Shown: positions 1 to 12,506 of the stretch, piece after piece | How the letters are laid out: each line of letters starts with the position of its first letter | Position numbering within the stretch: position 1 is the first letter of the stretch | From: Siniperca chuatsi | Taxonomy: Eukaryota > Chordata > Actinopteri > Centrarchiformes > Sinipercidae | Reading direction: 5' to 3' | Assembly: GCF_020085105.1 (NCBI RefSeq) | Contig: NC_058046.1 | Location: forward strand, 24,618,675 to 24,682,674 | Length of the DNA: 64,000 nt | Program-made: the position numbers and the translations under genes | The notes under the pieces: generated by a model | Told to the model about the DNA's origin: nothing | The model's input: only the letters and a program-made list of their open reading frames with translations | The model's database searches: none

Positions 1-557
1 AACACAGTTTTACATTCTGCTTCCTTTTGCTGTTTCCATAACAACCATGAAGGGATGGAAGAATGTGCTCTATAACCTTCAGGACTCAATACCGACAAGA
101 AACCACACACAGCAGCTGCATACGTACACATACACATATGCATCTGTCAGCCGCCAGGAAACACACACACGCACACACACAAAAGGCTGCTGGCTTACTC
201 TGCTAAAGTCTGTAAAAGAACACACACACACAGAATTATGCTCAAACCAGTGTATGTCATATTTGTAAAAATGCTGTAGCATAGTGGAGTGGGCAGGAAA
301 ATAAAACCAAGACTCTGTGAGGCGGCACGCTGCTTTAAACCTCCAGATTATTCACTTTATTCTCATTGGTACTGGTAATCAATCATCTGGATAATTTCAG
401 ACAGGATATCCCATTAGACACCTACGCACCATCTCATTACCCCCAACCCACAAAGTCTGCTTATAGCACCCTAGTGAAACTCACAAGCTCTCACTCAACG
501 TCTGTCTCCCTCTCGCTCATAAACACACATCTCTCATACAAACACAAGATGAAGAAA

Positions 558-599
558 TTCCCACCGCTGAGTCTATTACGCTTGACACAGCGGTGGGAA
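558..599. repeat. Perfect 12-bp inverted repeat with 18-base loop
   Basis: TTCCCACCGCTG at 558-569 is the exact reverse complement of CAGCGGTGGGAA at 588-599. The arms would form a GC-rich stem with an 18-base loop. No flanking gene explains it. Confidence 0.8.
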
Positions 600-1873
600 C
601 TGATTGAGGGTTTATTATCAAAACAGATTCTCTTCAGGATGTTACACTCAGCGATAAAGAGAGGCCGAGCAGTCCAATTAGTAACAGATAGGACAACAGA
701 GGTAACAGAGGATGACAGAGGTAACAGAGGATGTCAAGAGAGGGCAGCGGATACTGAGAAAAAAGCTTTCACACGTTTTCTGTGTGGACATTAATTAGCT
801 CTAAGATGGGGGTTTTTTTCCAGAGAGAATGAGAGGATATTAACCTCCAACTCCGATCAGAGACCTGACTTAATAACAGAGACACACACACATGCAAATA
901 CATGTACAATTCTGTGTTGCTTTACTTATGTAGACCTTCACTGACTGAAGTGGACTCATTCTCTAACTTGACACTACTACCCTGACCTAAAGCTGACACT
1001 AATTGCTCCCCAATTCAAACTCTTACTTCTAAACAAGCATTAACTATAACCCAAACCTAAGGCTTTTTATTTGTTTGTTTCGTGCTAATTTTGCCCAAAG
1101 AATATCCAGATTTTCCACAGCTCTCTGCTCTCAACAAAGCAAATGAGTTTAAACTGATTTTCACTCAGATTTTATACAGAGCCCTTTCTTTCATGTCACA
1201 TTCATATTATAATCTTATTTTTAATCATAAATCCAATTAATTTGACAAATTGAACTCAAACACAGCACTTAACTGTTATGTGCCAACTGACATGTTTTTT
1301 GATAAGTTTTTTATTTTGGTTTAGTTTAAATCTTTCGGTTTCAGTTTATGGCATGACAAAATATATGATCTGTACTACAATTAATAACTCAGTTTTATGA
1401 TCTCTTCTTTACTTCTCAACCCTCATCTAATCAACACAACCCGTCATTCTAATAACACTAAACCAAACACTAAAGCAGACCCTTACGTACGTGACCAGCC
1501 AAAATCACCTCATTACACTAATATGAAGTTTCTCTCAAGGATATAAGTAAGAACGCACACACACAGACACACTGACACACAGACACATACACTCCTGGTG
1601 TGCTGACAAGTCTCTGGCTCCTACTGGGTTAATACATAAGAACATGCTTAAACCCACAAAAAAGACAATTACACACATCTGCAAGCCATTAAGTCTAATC
1701 ACATAGTGCAGCAGAGGCAGAATCACAGAGACCATAAATTGGCCTGTGTTCCACACTAATATGTAGTCAGGACTGGAAACTACATGCAAAACTTACTGCT
1801 ACTCTCATCATAATGAGAATAATCATCAGTGGGGGAAAAAAAGATCTTCTCCAACAAAGCCTTATTGTCTGAG

Positions 1874-1910
1874 GGTTCCTACGATACAGAGAGCCGTATC
1901 GTACCGAACC
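1874..1910. repeat. Strong imperfect hairpin
   Basis: GGTTC and TACGATAC at 1,874-1,887 pair with GTATCGTA and GAACC at 1,896-1,910, leaving an 8-base loop and a 1x2 internal loop. Weaker pairing continues outward to about 1,858 and 1,930 (for example TATTGT with ACAATA). The size and shape resemble a microRNA precursor, but no known microRNA was recognised. Confidence 0.6.
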
Positions 1911-3170
1911 ATGACAGAACAATAGAGCCAGCCTTGTCAAACAACTCTGGTTCATCTTTTTTCCCCCTCACACACCTCCTCCGGTGTGGTGAGGAACACA
2001 ATGGGATTAGAAGGGATTAGTTTTGAGTGTCAGTCCTAGAAATAAACTCCACCATGTAACAGATGATGAAGGTGAATGAGATGTTTTGGGGGAAGTTTTG
2101 TCCTCAGGTTGTCTCCACAGCAGATTCACCAGTGTCCTTATTTTTAATTGCACTAATAAGAAAGAATCTGCAGGGGTGAAAGTGAGTTGTGCTCCGTCAG
2201 TGTTGTCATGGTCACTGTCCTCGTCTTCCCGTTGACGGAGACGAAGCTAGAAAAAGTCACTCTTCTTGATATCACTTCTTGAGTGTGTTTGTGTGTCTGT
2301 TCATCAATATTGTTGTGTCACTTACATAATGGACTAGGTATATATACGCATAGTGTTTGTATGCATGCATTAATGTAAACTTATGAACCTGTTTTTAAGT
2401 GTGAATGAGTCATTCTTTGTGGAAGTCTCATCTTTAAAATGCTTGGCGGGAAAACATCTACATGTTTCAACAATCACCAAGAAACATAACAAGCGAGCTG
2501 CGTTCATGTTCGTGTGCAGCTGCATCAAACTGCTTGATGAAACCAATTCACAAGCTAGAGGATTTATAGTAAAGTGTCAGTTCATCCAGATTACAAAGAG
2601 AACACATTTTCTCAGTTGCAGCTTTCAACTGCTTTCATTTAGAGTAATTCTTCAAATGAAAACTGTTGACTGTGTGTTTTGTGGATTATCCAGCGTAAAC
2701 CTTCTTAGACAGAGATTTTGCTGTAGAATTTTTTTAAATGTCAGTTTTTCATGCAAAGAAGAATTAAAATAACTGCAGCAGAAGAAAACCGATCGGAAAT
2801 GTTTTCCCCCCACATTATCTTTATTGAAAGTATCATACAAAATTGTGATAGTGTCAGGAAGTTTGAAAACTAATTTATAACCCATCAAAGCCCTCCCATG
2901 TTCATTAATTTATGTGATTTAGGTTTTGCAGGTTGTGTCTTCGGCTTTCTTGCATATCCAACGAATCGTTTATCAATGATGCAACATTAGTAGGTAATCA
3001 GTAATGTTGCAACATTAAATCAAACCACTTAAAAACAAAACAGATTAGTCTCAGTGTGCTTTGTAACAGAAGGCACAGATACAATTAAAAACAGAAGACA
3101 ATAAACACAACAGAGATGTTCATATCAATATTGGTGGTTGGTGAAGTACAGTACATATTACCAAGCCACT

Positions 3171-3485
3171 TCTCAAGAGAAAAAGGCGCCTGCACACAGA
3201 ATAGACACTCCCAAAGAGACAATTTATTAACTACAATTACGACATTTCAACATTTCGTCTACCTCAGGTGATGTTGAACACGTGACCAAAAAGGTCCAAA
3301 TACAGACTTCACCTGATTCAACCCATGCGTGAATCCCAGTTTGAGCCCATCAATTACGTCAATATGTACACATCAAATTATTTACAATATTTACAACACA
3401 AAACTCAGAGAAATCAATTCCATATCAATCATCATCCTTTTTTGGGAGAATCTATTCAGTGTGCAGGCGCCTTTTTCTCTTGAGA
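3171..3485. mobile_element. Small palindromic element (MITE) with 43-bp terminal inverted repeats
   Basis: The left end at 3,171-3,213 begins TCTCAAGAGAAAAAGGCGCC. The right end, read from 3,485 backwards on the minus strand, begins with the same 20 bases and matches over about 43 bases with about four differences. The 315-bp interior has no coding potential, so this is a non-autonomous DNA transposon. The superfamily was not identified, and no clear target duplication was seen. Confidence 0.8.
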
Positions 3486-3633
3486 TTGTTTCTGCTTTTT
3501 TACCAACACACTTGATATCATGTTTGGGATCTGCACACACTACCTTCATGTCACTTCTCAAAACATGAAAATATGATGACCATATGTTATCATCAAATGC
3601 AGTCTGTTATTATTTCTAACAGTCTAGGGTTTT

Positions 3634-4156
3634 AAAGGTGGGGTATGCGATTCTAATCCAATACACTTTTTGTTAAATTCAGCAAATATCTCCTCGTGGT
3701 CCGCAAGCTGTCCGTCCAGTGTGTGCGCTGAAAAAAAATCTGGTGTTTGTACACAGCCCTGGCTCTGTAAATGGGAAATAAAGTGGCTCGGATCGAGCCA
3801 CACAACACTATTCCAGCCATTCCAGCCATGATGTGTGTGCCAGGTAACATTAAATGACTTAATATATGCCCATGGAAATTCAGCTTACTTTCTAGTCTGC
3901 CAAGATATGCTGTTGCTGTGATGTTAGCTATAGTAGCAGGAGAGTTGGGAGTATCGCTGTCTGGAGCTGGTTTGCTGGCTCTGGGAAACCGTCTTGTCCT
4001 CTCTGGCTGTTAGCTTCGCAGCAGCAACTGTAGCGACAGTTTGCTAACCCACAACCTAGCTAACGTTAGTTATATTACTTGCTGCGTCATTGTTCACTCT
4101 ATATCATGGTATTTGTCAAGGTATTGGATTCCTCCAGAATCGCATACCCCACCTTT
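3634..4156. mobile_element. Non-autonomous DNA transposon with short terminal inverted repeats
   Basis: AAAGGTGGGGTATGCGATTC near 3,634 is repeated in inverse orientation ending near 4,156. A second inverted block, AATCCAATAC, follows after a small indel. The roughly 520-bp interior has no open frame of note. The arrangement is that of a small hAT-like repeat common in spiny-rayed fishes; the superfamily is my inference. Confidence 0.7.
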
Positions 4157-4227
4157 GAACTGGGTTTAATCAGAGCTGTCAAACATAAGGATTGAACAGG
4201 TAGATTTCAATGTGCTTGTCTTCATAC

Positions 4228-4752
4228 CTGGTGTAAATGCCGTCCAGCATGCCCAGACGGGCCTCAGAGGCCGGGACGTAGGAGCCCATCTGAGCCATAA
4301 CACAAATCAGGGCAACTTGGCGGATGTAGGAGCTCTTACCCCCCATATTAGGACCAGTAATTATCATAGTTCTCCTGCCATCATTCTGTAGTAGGGGAGG
4401 GGAAAGGGAGAGGAGAGGAGAATAACAGTGACATTGACAGAAGGCGAACGAGGAGAGAGACAGAATAAGATATTTTCATGCTGTCCTGCACAGCTGAGGA
4501 GGTGGGTGGATTGAGAGCTTGGCTTCTCTTCCTATTGGCTTGTGCTTCTGTTGAAAGATTAACCTACACCCACTCCAACACTGAGCGAGGAAGTGTGTGT
4601 GGTGTCATGCAAGTCTGTTTGTGTGTGCATCACGTGTGTATTTATGTGTGTGAGCTGTTGCAATTTTGTTTCAGAACTGTCTCAATGAGTTAGTGAGCAA
4701 GCAAACGTCTGTGTGTTTTGGCTCGACTTTGTTCGAAGCACTCTGAATGAGC

Positions 4753-4805
<53 letters not shown>

Positions 4806-4973
4806 TGTATTTGTACTTGCTACATAGTGAGGACTGAAACATGTTTTTTACCTACATAGTGAGGACATTTTTGGAAAGTGAGGACATTTTGACCGATCCT
4901 CACAACTTCAAAGGGCTGTTTGAAGGTTAATACTTGGTTTTAGAATTAAGTTGTGTTTAAGGGGTAGGATGCG

Positions 4974-5012
<39 letters not shown>

Positions 5013-5962
5013 CTGTAGTGCGGTGAGGTTGGGCACATACTGGTTGTGCTCTCCCATTAGTAAGTCGATGGCAGGATGTCTGCCGTCCCTGATCATTATC
5101 TGACGCTGACTGTCACACATCTCTGGCCTGAACACAGAGAACACACTCAGTAAGTTAGGCACACACACACCCATTTAAACACAAACACACATGTACATGT
5201 CTAGAGTATATACTTTTTCATTTTCTCTTTACAGTTTATTTACAGGTTAATATTGCATTTTTGAGTCCAATACCAATAAAATCAAAATCGCCTGATATTC
5301 TTTTTTATATAAATACAAAAAAATAAGTAAAGATATTTACTTCAGTTGAACAATACACCTTATTATCAAACATGACTGTAAATATAACACTTAATTTTGG
5401 ACATTTAACATAACTGAAATTAAAATAAATATCTATAAAACACATATTAAAAATAAACTTGTCTCTGCTGATTGCCTGGCTATTACGGTTACGACAAGAC
5501 TCCAGGAAGTTTCTGCCAGGCTACCCGTTTCCCCCTGTTTCCACTCTTTATGCTAAGCTAACCGGCTGCTGGCTATAGCTTCATATTTATCATGTGTATT
5601 TCCCAAAATGTCAAACTATTCCTTTTAAAAAACACACATTCACATGCACCAAAAGTGGAAAAGTGAGTGAATTAAAGGGAGCAATGGTAAAACAGAAGAC
5701 TATCGGGGTAGGAAGAATTAAATGTCCAAATACAGCAAAAAAGAAGGACTGCAACACGAAGTCGTGGATGGATGTAAAGCTAAAACACAAAAAATGGTAG
5801 AAATATACAATATAAAAGGTGTGTGTGACTTTGTATGTGTGTGTGTGTGTGTGTGTGTGCATGTGAGTGGGAGAGATGTTGGTGTTCTGGCAGAGCACGC
5901 TGCTGAGCCTGGTGCATACTCCCACACACAGCCTGTCTGAGACTATAGGACACGACACAGGA

Positions 5963-6009
<47 letters not shown>

Positions 6010-6514
6010 GCACGTGCACACACACACATACATACACACCAATATTTACGGTCATCATGAGAGGACATCACCTGCAATAGTCCCCTTGTTTGGCCACCTC
6101 AGCCAATGAAAAGAGACAGTCCATGGTTGCTAGGTGACTAATAGCCCTTTTCATGGTGTGATAGTGCTCCCCAAACTGACTAGAGAGAGAGAGCGAGAGA
6201 GAGTTTTCAAGTGTAAATTAAGGTAAATGCATACTGTGGTCTGAGCAGAAGGCACTGACAGTGTACGAAAACAGACTAATTCTGGCAGGCTGAGAGCTGT
6301 GCAGGCATCTCTCTGAGCCAGAGACCGACATGTTTTTAGCAGTTTTTCATTTGAGCTTATGATCAGCTGTGTGTGTGTGTGTATGTGTCTGTCATACTCT
6401 AGAAAATTGGTCCACTCCCTCTGGCAGTCCAGCAGCAGCTGCTCCCGGAGCTGCAGCAGCTTCTTGTAGTGCTCCACCAGGAAAGGAGAGTGAAACCTGC
6501 TGACTGCCTTGGTA
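4228..6514 (-). CDS. msh3: msh3 exons 17-20: core end and Walker A
   Basis: Exon 17 is 6,398-6,514, exon 18 is 6,072-6,179, exon 19 is 5,013-5,127 and exon 20 is 4,228-4,385. They encode about residues 765-930. Landmarks: [16 protein letters not shown] in exon 17, [12 protein letters not shown] in exon 18, [18 protein letters not shown] in exon 19, and the P-loop [10 protein letters not shown] in exon 20, with its lysine at about residue 895. Exon 20 ends at GIYTR, exactly where the human gene has an intron. The intron after exon 19 turns into a CA repeat at its third base. The next exon, which should carry Walker B, is not visible to the left. Confidence 0.96.
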
Positions 6515-8491
6515 CTGCAGAGGAGGGGACAAGGAGGTGAGGTGGAGCAGGCAAACAAAAATGGATTGAAGCAAGGAATGAAACTACTGTGTATTTAGTA
6601 TATACTTATAGGGTGGAACAGCAATCACTGTTAAAATAACGGATACCACATACATAGCATCAACAAGTGCTGGGACTGCCAGGCACCAACCTTTTTAGGT
6701 TATAGCCCCTTAAACAAAGCAATGTCTACTCGTCACCAATCATCACCAGTTGCATATATCTATGGGTTATGGCCAGGTCAAACAAAGAGTGTTTTAATTA
6801 TTTGATCATTTTTAGAGACCTGAAGAAGTAAAATTATCCAGTTATTCACAAGAAAAAAAGCAAAGATTCAAGGAATGTCTGAAAATTAAGCATAATTTGG
6901 TGTAGCATAGTTTTCTTTCTCTTTCTTATCCTGTTACTTAGTTAACTTACAACCCCTCCGATCCTCTGATTTATATTGCAACCCCTTGGGGGATCAAAAC
7001 CCTTGGGATGGCAACCACTGCCCTAGAATACAGTGAGGGTGTATAATATGAAAACATAACCCATGATGTGTCCTGATAATAATAAAATATAGACACGATG
7101 GGGTCGGAAAACATCAGAGTAGTTGTGGAGAAGCGTTTAGTCCATTATTTTCAACACCTCAAAGTGCATTAATACAGTTAGGGTAGAAACACACAGAAAG
7201 AGGCGAGGCTGTCAGGAAATGTCGACACCTCCCGCCATCGTTGGACAGATCCACCAAGCTGTCAGTCCAAATGAAATTTACTGCTGTGGCGACTGTTGTT
7301 GCTGTTTCGGCGCATAATGATACAGATCGGTGCAGGAGCTGCATCTGATTGGACTGCATCATTTATTTACAATAAACATCTGACACATGTCGAATTGGTT
7401 ACTGCACTACCTACCCACCTCTCGCCGCCGGTTCAGTCCAATCATCATTTTAGCTCACCAGCAACTCCTGAGGGAAATATCTGGCTCTTTAGCTGCTAAA
7501 TGCTCTAATGAGTTCATCAGCTAGTCACTGCCTCTATCTAACTCCCATTTGGTACTGGACAAGTAGTGTACAGTGGGTTTATCAGTTTTTTGGCTGAAAA
7601 CAACTGCCTGCGTCTGGAAACGAGGTTAAGAAGAACAGTGAGGGTGAACCAAAGAGGCTAAATGCTCAATAGAGCTGAGGGGAACTTAAGAGTCAGGTGA
7701 TATTTCTCTGTGGGTTTGTCACTATGAGTGACCCCTTTAACTTTAAACGTAGTCCTTTGATGTATTGTTAATATAAAAATATTGATTAGTGCAGCTTTAA
7801 ACCATTATATTAGTTCTATCACCAAATTACCTGGTAGTACTGTTTAAAAGCAAATATTGTTGCTATGGTTACCTACAGTTAAACACACTTTTGCTGTTGC
7901 ATTTTGGTTGTTTATGTAGTAGTATAGTTAGATTGTTTTGCTCTCTTGCTCCAACTGTCTGTGTTTTTGGCTTTGCTGTTGCCATAGAAATATACTGCAT
8001 GTATATCAATAAAAGTGTGATCACAAAAGGCGGCGTTCTAAATCGATATACAACCAGTCAGAAATATGTATTTTCCATTGCCATGATATAACTGATTTAT
8101 TGTTACAATTACCAACCTTTTTTCATCACTAATTTGCTATATTCAGTCTTTTAGATTCAAAGCGAAACATATTACACTCCCCATTACACCGTTCAGTGAA
8201 AAAATCAATTTCCTCAGAATTATGCAGTTAAATCTCAGATGACACTAAAATAAAATAATTCAAACTCAATCCAGATAACATGTTAGTCAGTTCAGAGGTG
8301 ATATCTAACACCACAGAGCAAATTTTAAAAAGACTGTCAAAGCCACTAACATATCATCGTATTTCATGTGTGTTTCATGTTCTCCCAGTGAGGACTTTAA
8401 CCTGAATGCACGCTAACCCATGGGGACTTGTGTCACCGTGGGGACAAAAACATTGGGAGAGTCTGCTTTATGAAGGTTAAGACTTGGTTTT

Positions 8492-8542
<51 letters not shown>

Positions 8543-9309
8543 GTGTGAATGTGTGCTGCAACTGTGAGCTCACCTGCTGATTTTGACCCATCCAGGTGGA
8601 ACAGTGGACGACAGTGAGTTCTTCACCTCAATCAGAAACTGAAGGCAGTGGAGGAAGAGGAGGAGGAAGACTTTGATAAATAAGACGGGGGCAGACGGAC
8701 AAAAGAATGTGTCACTCCTGATTAAAACTGACACACACACTGATACAAAAACACACACTCAGACATCAGATCATCACCGTGACTCAGTCTTCCACCCAAA
8801 TCAGGCCATCAATCTCCTCCCGCCTGTCTTTCACTCTCAGCCTCAAACACACACAGACGGTACCTCCTGTCCAGAGACAGTTATGTAGTCGAGTGCTGGG
8901 GCCTTCAGCATCAGTCGGATTTCTTTACGGTGGTCTTGAATCTCATTGAGGACAGTCTGGATCTGCTCCCTCCTTTCCTGCAGCACCGGGAAGCCGGACA
9001 GATCTGAGAACAGCTCTGTCTTATTTCCCGACCTCCACAAACACACAAACACATAGTCCAAATGTTACAGCCACTAGCAACATATCACAATACATCCAAG
9101 GAGCCTGTTCAAGGGGGACAGACACACAATAGAGGACAGTTTCTGAGACATAAACCTATTGATCCGCCTCCCTGACAAAACAATTGTCCCTGTGTCACTA
9201 GAAGGTGACATGCCAACTGTTGATAGTACATTAAGTGGAGTGACAGCACGCATGTACTCACTACACTACATTGTATCTTACATTTTTAGGCCTAATTTCG
9301 TGGTACTGT

Positions 9310-9357
<48 letters not shown>

Positions 9358-12300
9358 GTGTGTGTGTAAACATCACATAAACATAGACACGAACATTGGC
9401 AACTAATGTCAACTTGTTAGACTTATTTCTAGATTTACCGTTTTGTACCAGTCTTCAGCAATGAAACTGAATGAAATTAGCAACTGACTTCGAATGAAAT
9501 CCAGTTGTAGAAGAATCAAAGAGACACCAATTTCTCCCTCAACAGAGATTTCTAACTTTTAAATATGAAATATCTTTAAATTGTATTCACTTTGACATTA
9601 AAGAGTGTTTTTTTACTGATCAGTGTCAAAAAAAGATCAATTAATTCACTGTGATTCAATGTTATAAAAAACAAGAAGTTAGTGCGGGGGGGTACTTTTG
9701 ATTATTATGCAATGTGCAACATGTACATTGTGGTATATGGAATACTTTTTGAAAAGACTGCTGAGGAGGAACACATCTTTAATGAAGTAAAACATTTTAC
9801 TACAAATGAATACCTTGCAAGCCACACACAAATGTATACAAATATAAGAAAAAGCTAATAAAAGTAGACACATCCCGACCTGCACAGTAGGCACTCACTA
9901 TAGTTTAGGTATTCAAATGCGTATATTCAAATATGGTCTCTGGTGGCTCTTTGATCTATGTCCATTTAAAAATATGCAAAATAAAATGACATGCAAATCT
10001 TGACAAATGCTGCTGCTTACTCTCCTTTTCTTAAGTTTGAGATAAGGATAATACAATACTATCACACAACAATGTGTACCAGGAAAGTGAATTAGCAAGA
10101 CAGTCTTCCCAAAAACTAACTGTACTATTCAAAGCCCTCCACTAGTGCTGAAAAAAAAAACACAACACAATTTTGATAATTGAGTAATCATTTTAAGTCA
10201 CTTATCAAGCAAAAATGCCAAACATTGGCTGGTGTCAGCTGCTTTTCTCTGTTTTATATCATTGCAAATAGAAAATATTTGGCTTTTGGACTGCTAGTGG
10301 TCTTGGGCTCTAAGAAATCATGGTGGCCATTTTTCAGAATTTTCTGACATTTTTAAGACTAAACAATTGATCGGTTAATTAAAAAATAGATTAGAATCTA
10401 TAATGAAAATAATCTTTAGTTGCAAGACTATAGTGAGTGCATACAACAAAGCAATCTACATGATAAAGTGCTGACTTGATTGACCATATTCTTTTGTAAT
10501 GAATAATGACCACTAGCACATCAGTCACTCAGTCATAAAGCTTTCCATAGCAGTAAGATATCTACTTCAACAGTAACAGTACTGACTATTTTGTGTAAGA
10601 AAACATTCTTTGCTGACTTTTGGCCCTTGTTTTGTTTTAACTGAAGATATATCTGTGCTACCACGACAGTCTTGTGGTGTTTTTTTATTGCACTGCAAAG
10701 CAGAGATATTTAGGTACTTTTTTGTATCGCTATCTCATTCAAAATACTCAGTTTTTCCTCTTTCACCCCAAGACACCTCCTTTTCGTGCTGCTGGATACT
10801 CACTTGGCGGCCTTTTCATTGAGCACTTTGAGGAAGCTGTGGGCTGGAGCCAGCAGGTCCGGAGTGTCCAACAAGAGGCCTCGGAGCAGCGCCGAGCTGA
10901 TCTGTGACTGAATAGCTGGGAGCAAGGCCTGTAGTTCCAGCCCCAGGCGAGAAAGACTGCTACTAATCAGGTAAAACTCCTGCGTGGAAGACTGGAACAC
11001 ACACACACACACACAAATACAAACAAAGATATGCATAAGATGATGGTTGAGCAATCAATGGTTCTGACATAATGTATCTCAATTGTAAGGGAAGCTGCAA
11101 TTGATCAGAACGTAATGATCATTTATACACCAGAAATAAGAAATACCTTCTTAATTCTCCAACAAAATGCAAATCACTTTCTCTGTATTCCTTTGTGTAT
11201 GTGTGTTTGCATGTGTTGTGTTACTGGGGGATTCTTTAAGCCAGCGAGATTAAATCACTAAATCTCATATGCACTGGTTACTACAGCCAAGCTTAAAGAG
11301 CAACCATGTATTACAGCCAACGCTCTGAGAGACGCCACTCATTAGCAGCAGCACAGACTGCAAGTCTTCACAACATGGCAGAAAGAAAATAAAACATATC
11401 CCCCAAAAGGGCAGCTGCGGCTTGGTGGTAGAGCGGGTCGTCCACCAACTGGAAGGTCGGCGATACGATCCCGGCTTCCACCAGCCCACATGTCGAAGTG
11501 TCCTTGGGCAAGACGCTGAACCTCAAATTGCTCCCGAGGGCTGTGTCTTTGGTGTGTGAGTGTGTGTGACTGATTAGTTAGTTTCTTTGTACTGATGATG
11601 GCACCTGCCATCAGTGTGTGAATGGGGCGAATGTGATATGTAGTGTGAAGCTCTTTGAGTAGTCAGAAAGACTAGAAAGGAGCTATACAAGTACAGTCAT
11701 TTACCATTACCCAAAAAAATTTACATCACAGCTTTACTGCTTACTTCAGAATTTCAGTCATTGAAATCTTTCTTCACTGACAGAATTATTTACATTTATC
11801 ATCACTTTTAAATAAGGCTACCATTAATCTATTTCAATTTGTGTAAATGTCAGCATTTTTGGTAACTGCTGATAATCCACATTATAAGAAACATAGCTGT
11901 CTACTTTATAGCAATCCTTTTGGTCAATGCTGCGGCTGTAAAAATAGCACTGGTGATCATTTAAGATGAAATCCAGTTAATGATTAATCAATGCTCTGCA
12001 TAAGAGGTGATATTTTAGATTATATTGACTTCATATTGCCATTAGTGATGTCACAGTATAGTACCAAGTCATGAAAGGTTAATGAGTGTCACACTGACAA
12101 TGGTTTATAGTATCAATCACATGCTGCAGTTTTAATGGCCCCCATGTCAGCAGCCCCTGTGAAGCTCTTTCATGAACCCAAACAGACAGTGACTGGAGAC
12201 GGTGAGCATGCCCTCCCTCCCATTATGTCAATGGAGCCATAGAGACACAGGCCATTACACACAGGCCTATTTATCTACAGATGGGTACAATGACAATTAA

Positions 12301-12447
12301 GGCCCCTGTGTGTGTGTGTGTGTGTGTGTGTTTGGTGACATTTGATCATTTTCTTTTAACAATATATGAAGGAGTCAGGAAGTTGAACATGAAACAAGAC
12401 ATCAAGATCAGACCAGAGTGCCTCTCTCATCTCTGTACAATGCGCGT

Positions 12448-12506
<59 letters not shown>

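Larger units (their letters stand above)
1..3170. other. Non-coding sequence, probably msh3 intron 20
   Basis: No exon could be recognised on either strand. Because msh3 must continue leftwards past 4,228, this is probably part of its next intron. It contains a perfect 12-base inverted repeat (558-599), a short tandem repeat of about 19 bases in two copies (about 693-733), a pre-miRNA-like hairpin (about 1,858-1,930) and short CA runs. Confidence 0.5.

Noticed and set aside
1-4227. Remaining msh3 exons (Walker B, DELGRGTSTHDG motif, C-terminus)
   Set aside because: I looked for the expected complement of these motifs on the minus strand and found none. They most likely lie outside the window.
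5611-6109. Open frames of 70-140 codons on both strands
   Set aside because: They are made of CA/GT repeats, which stay open in several frames, and contain no recognisable protein. The real coding here is msh3 exon 18.
11405-11480. Possible tRNA gene
   Set aside because: Box A- and box B-like words are present, but no cloverleaf follows and the sequence continues into a SINE body and tail.
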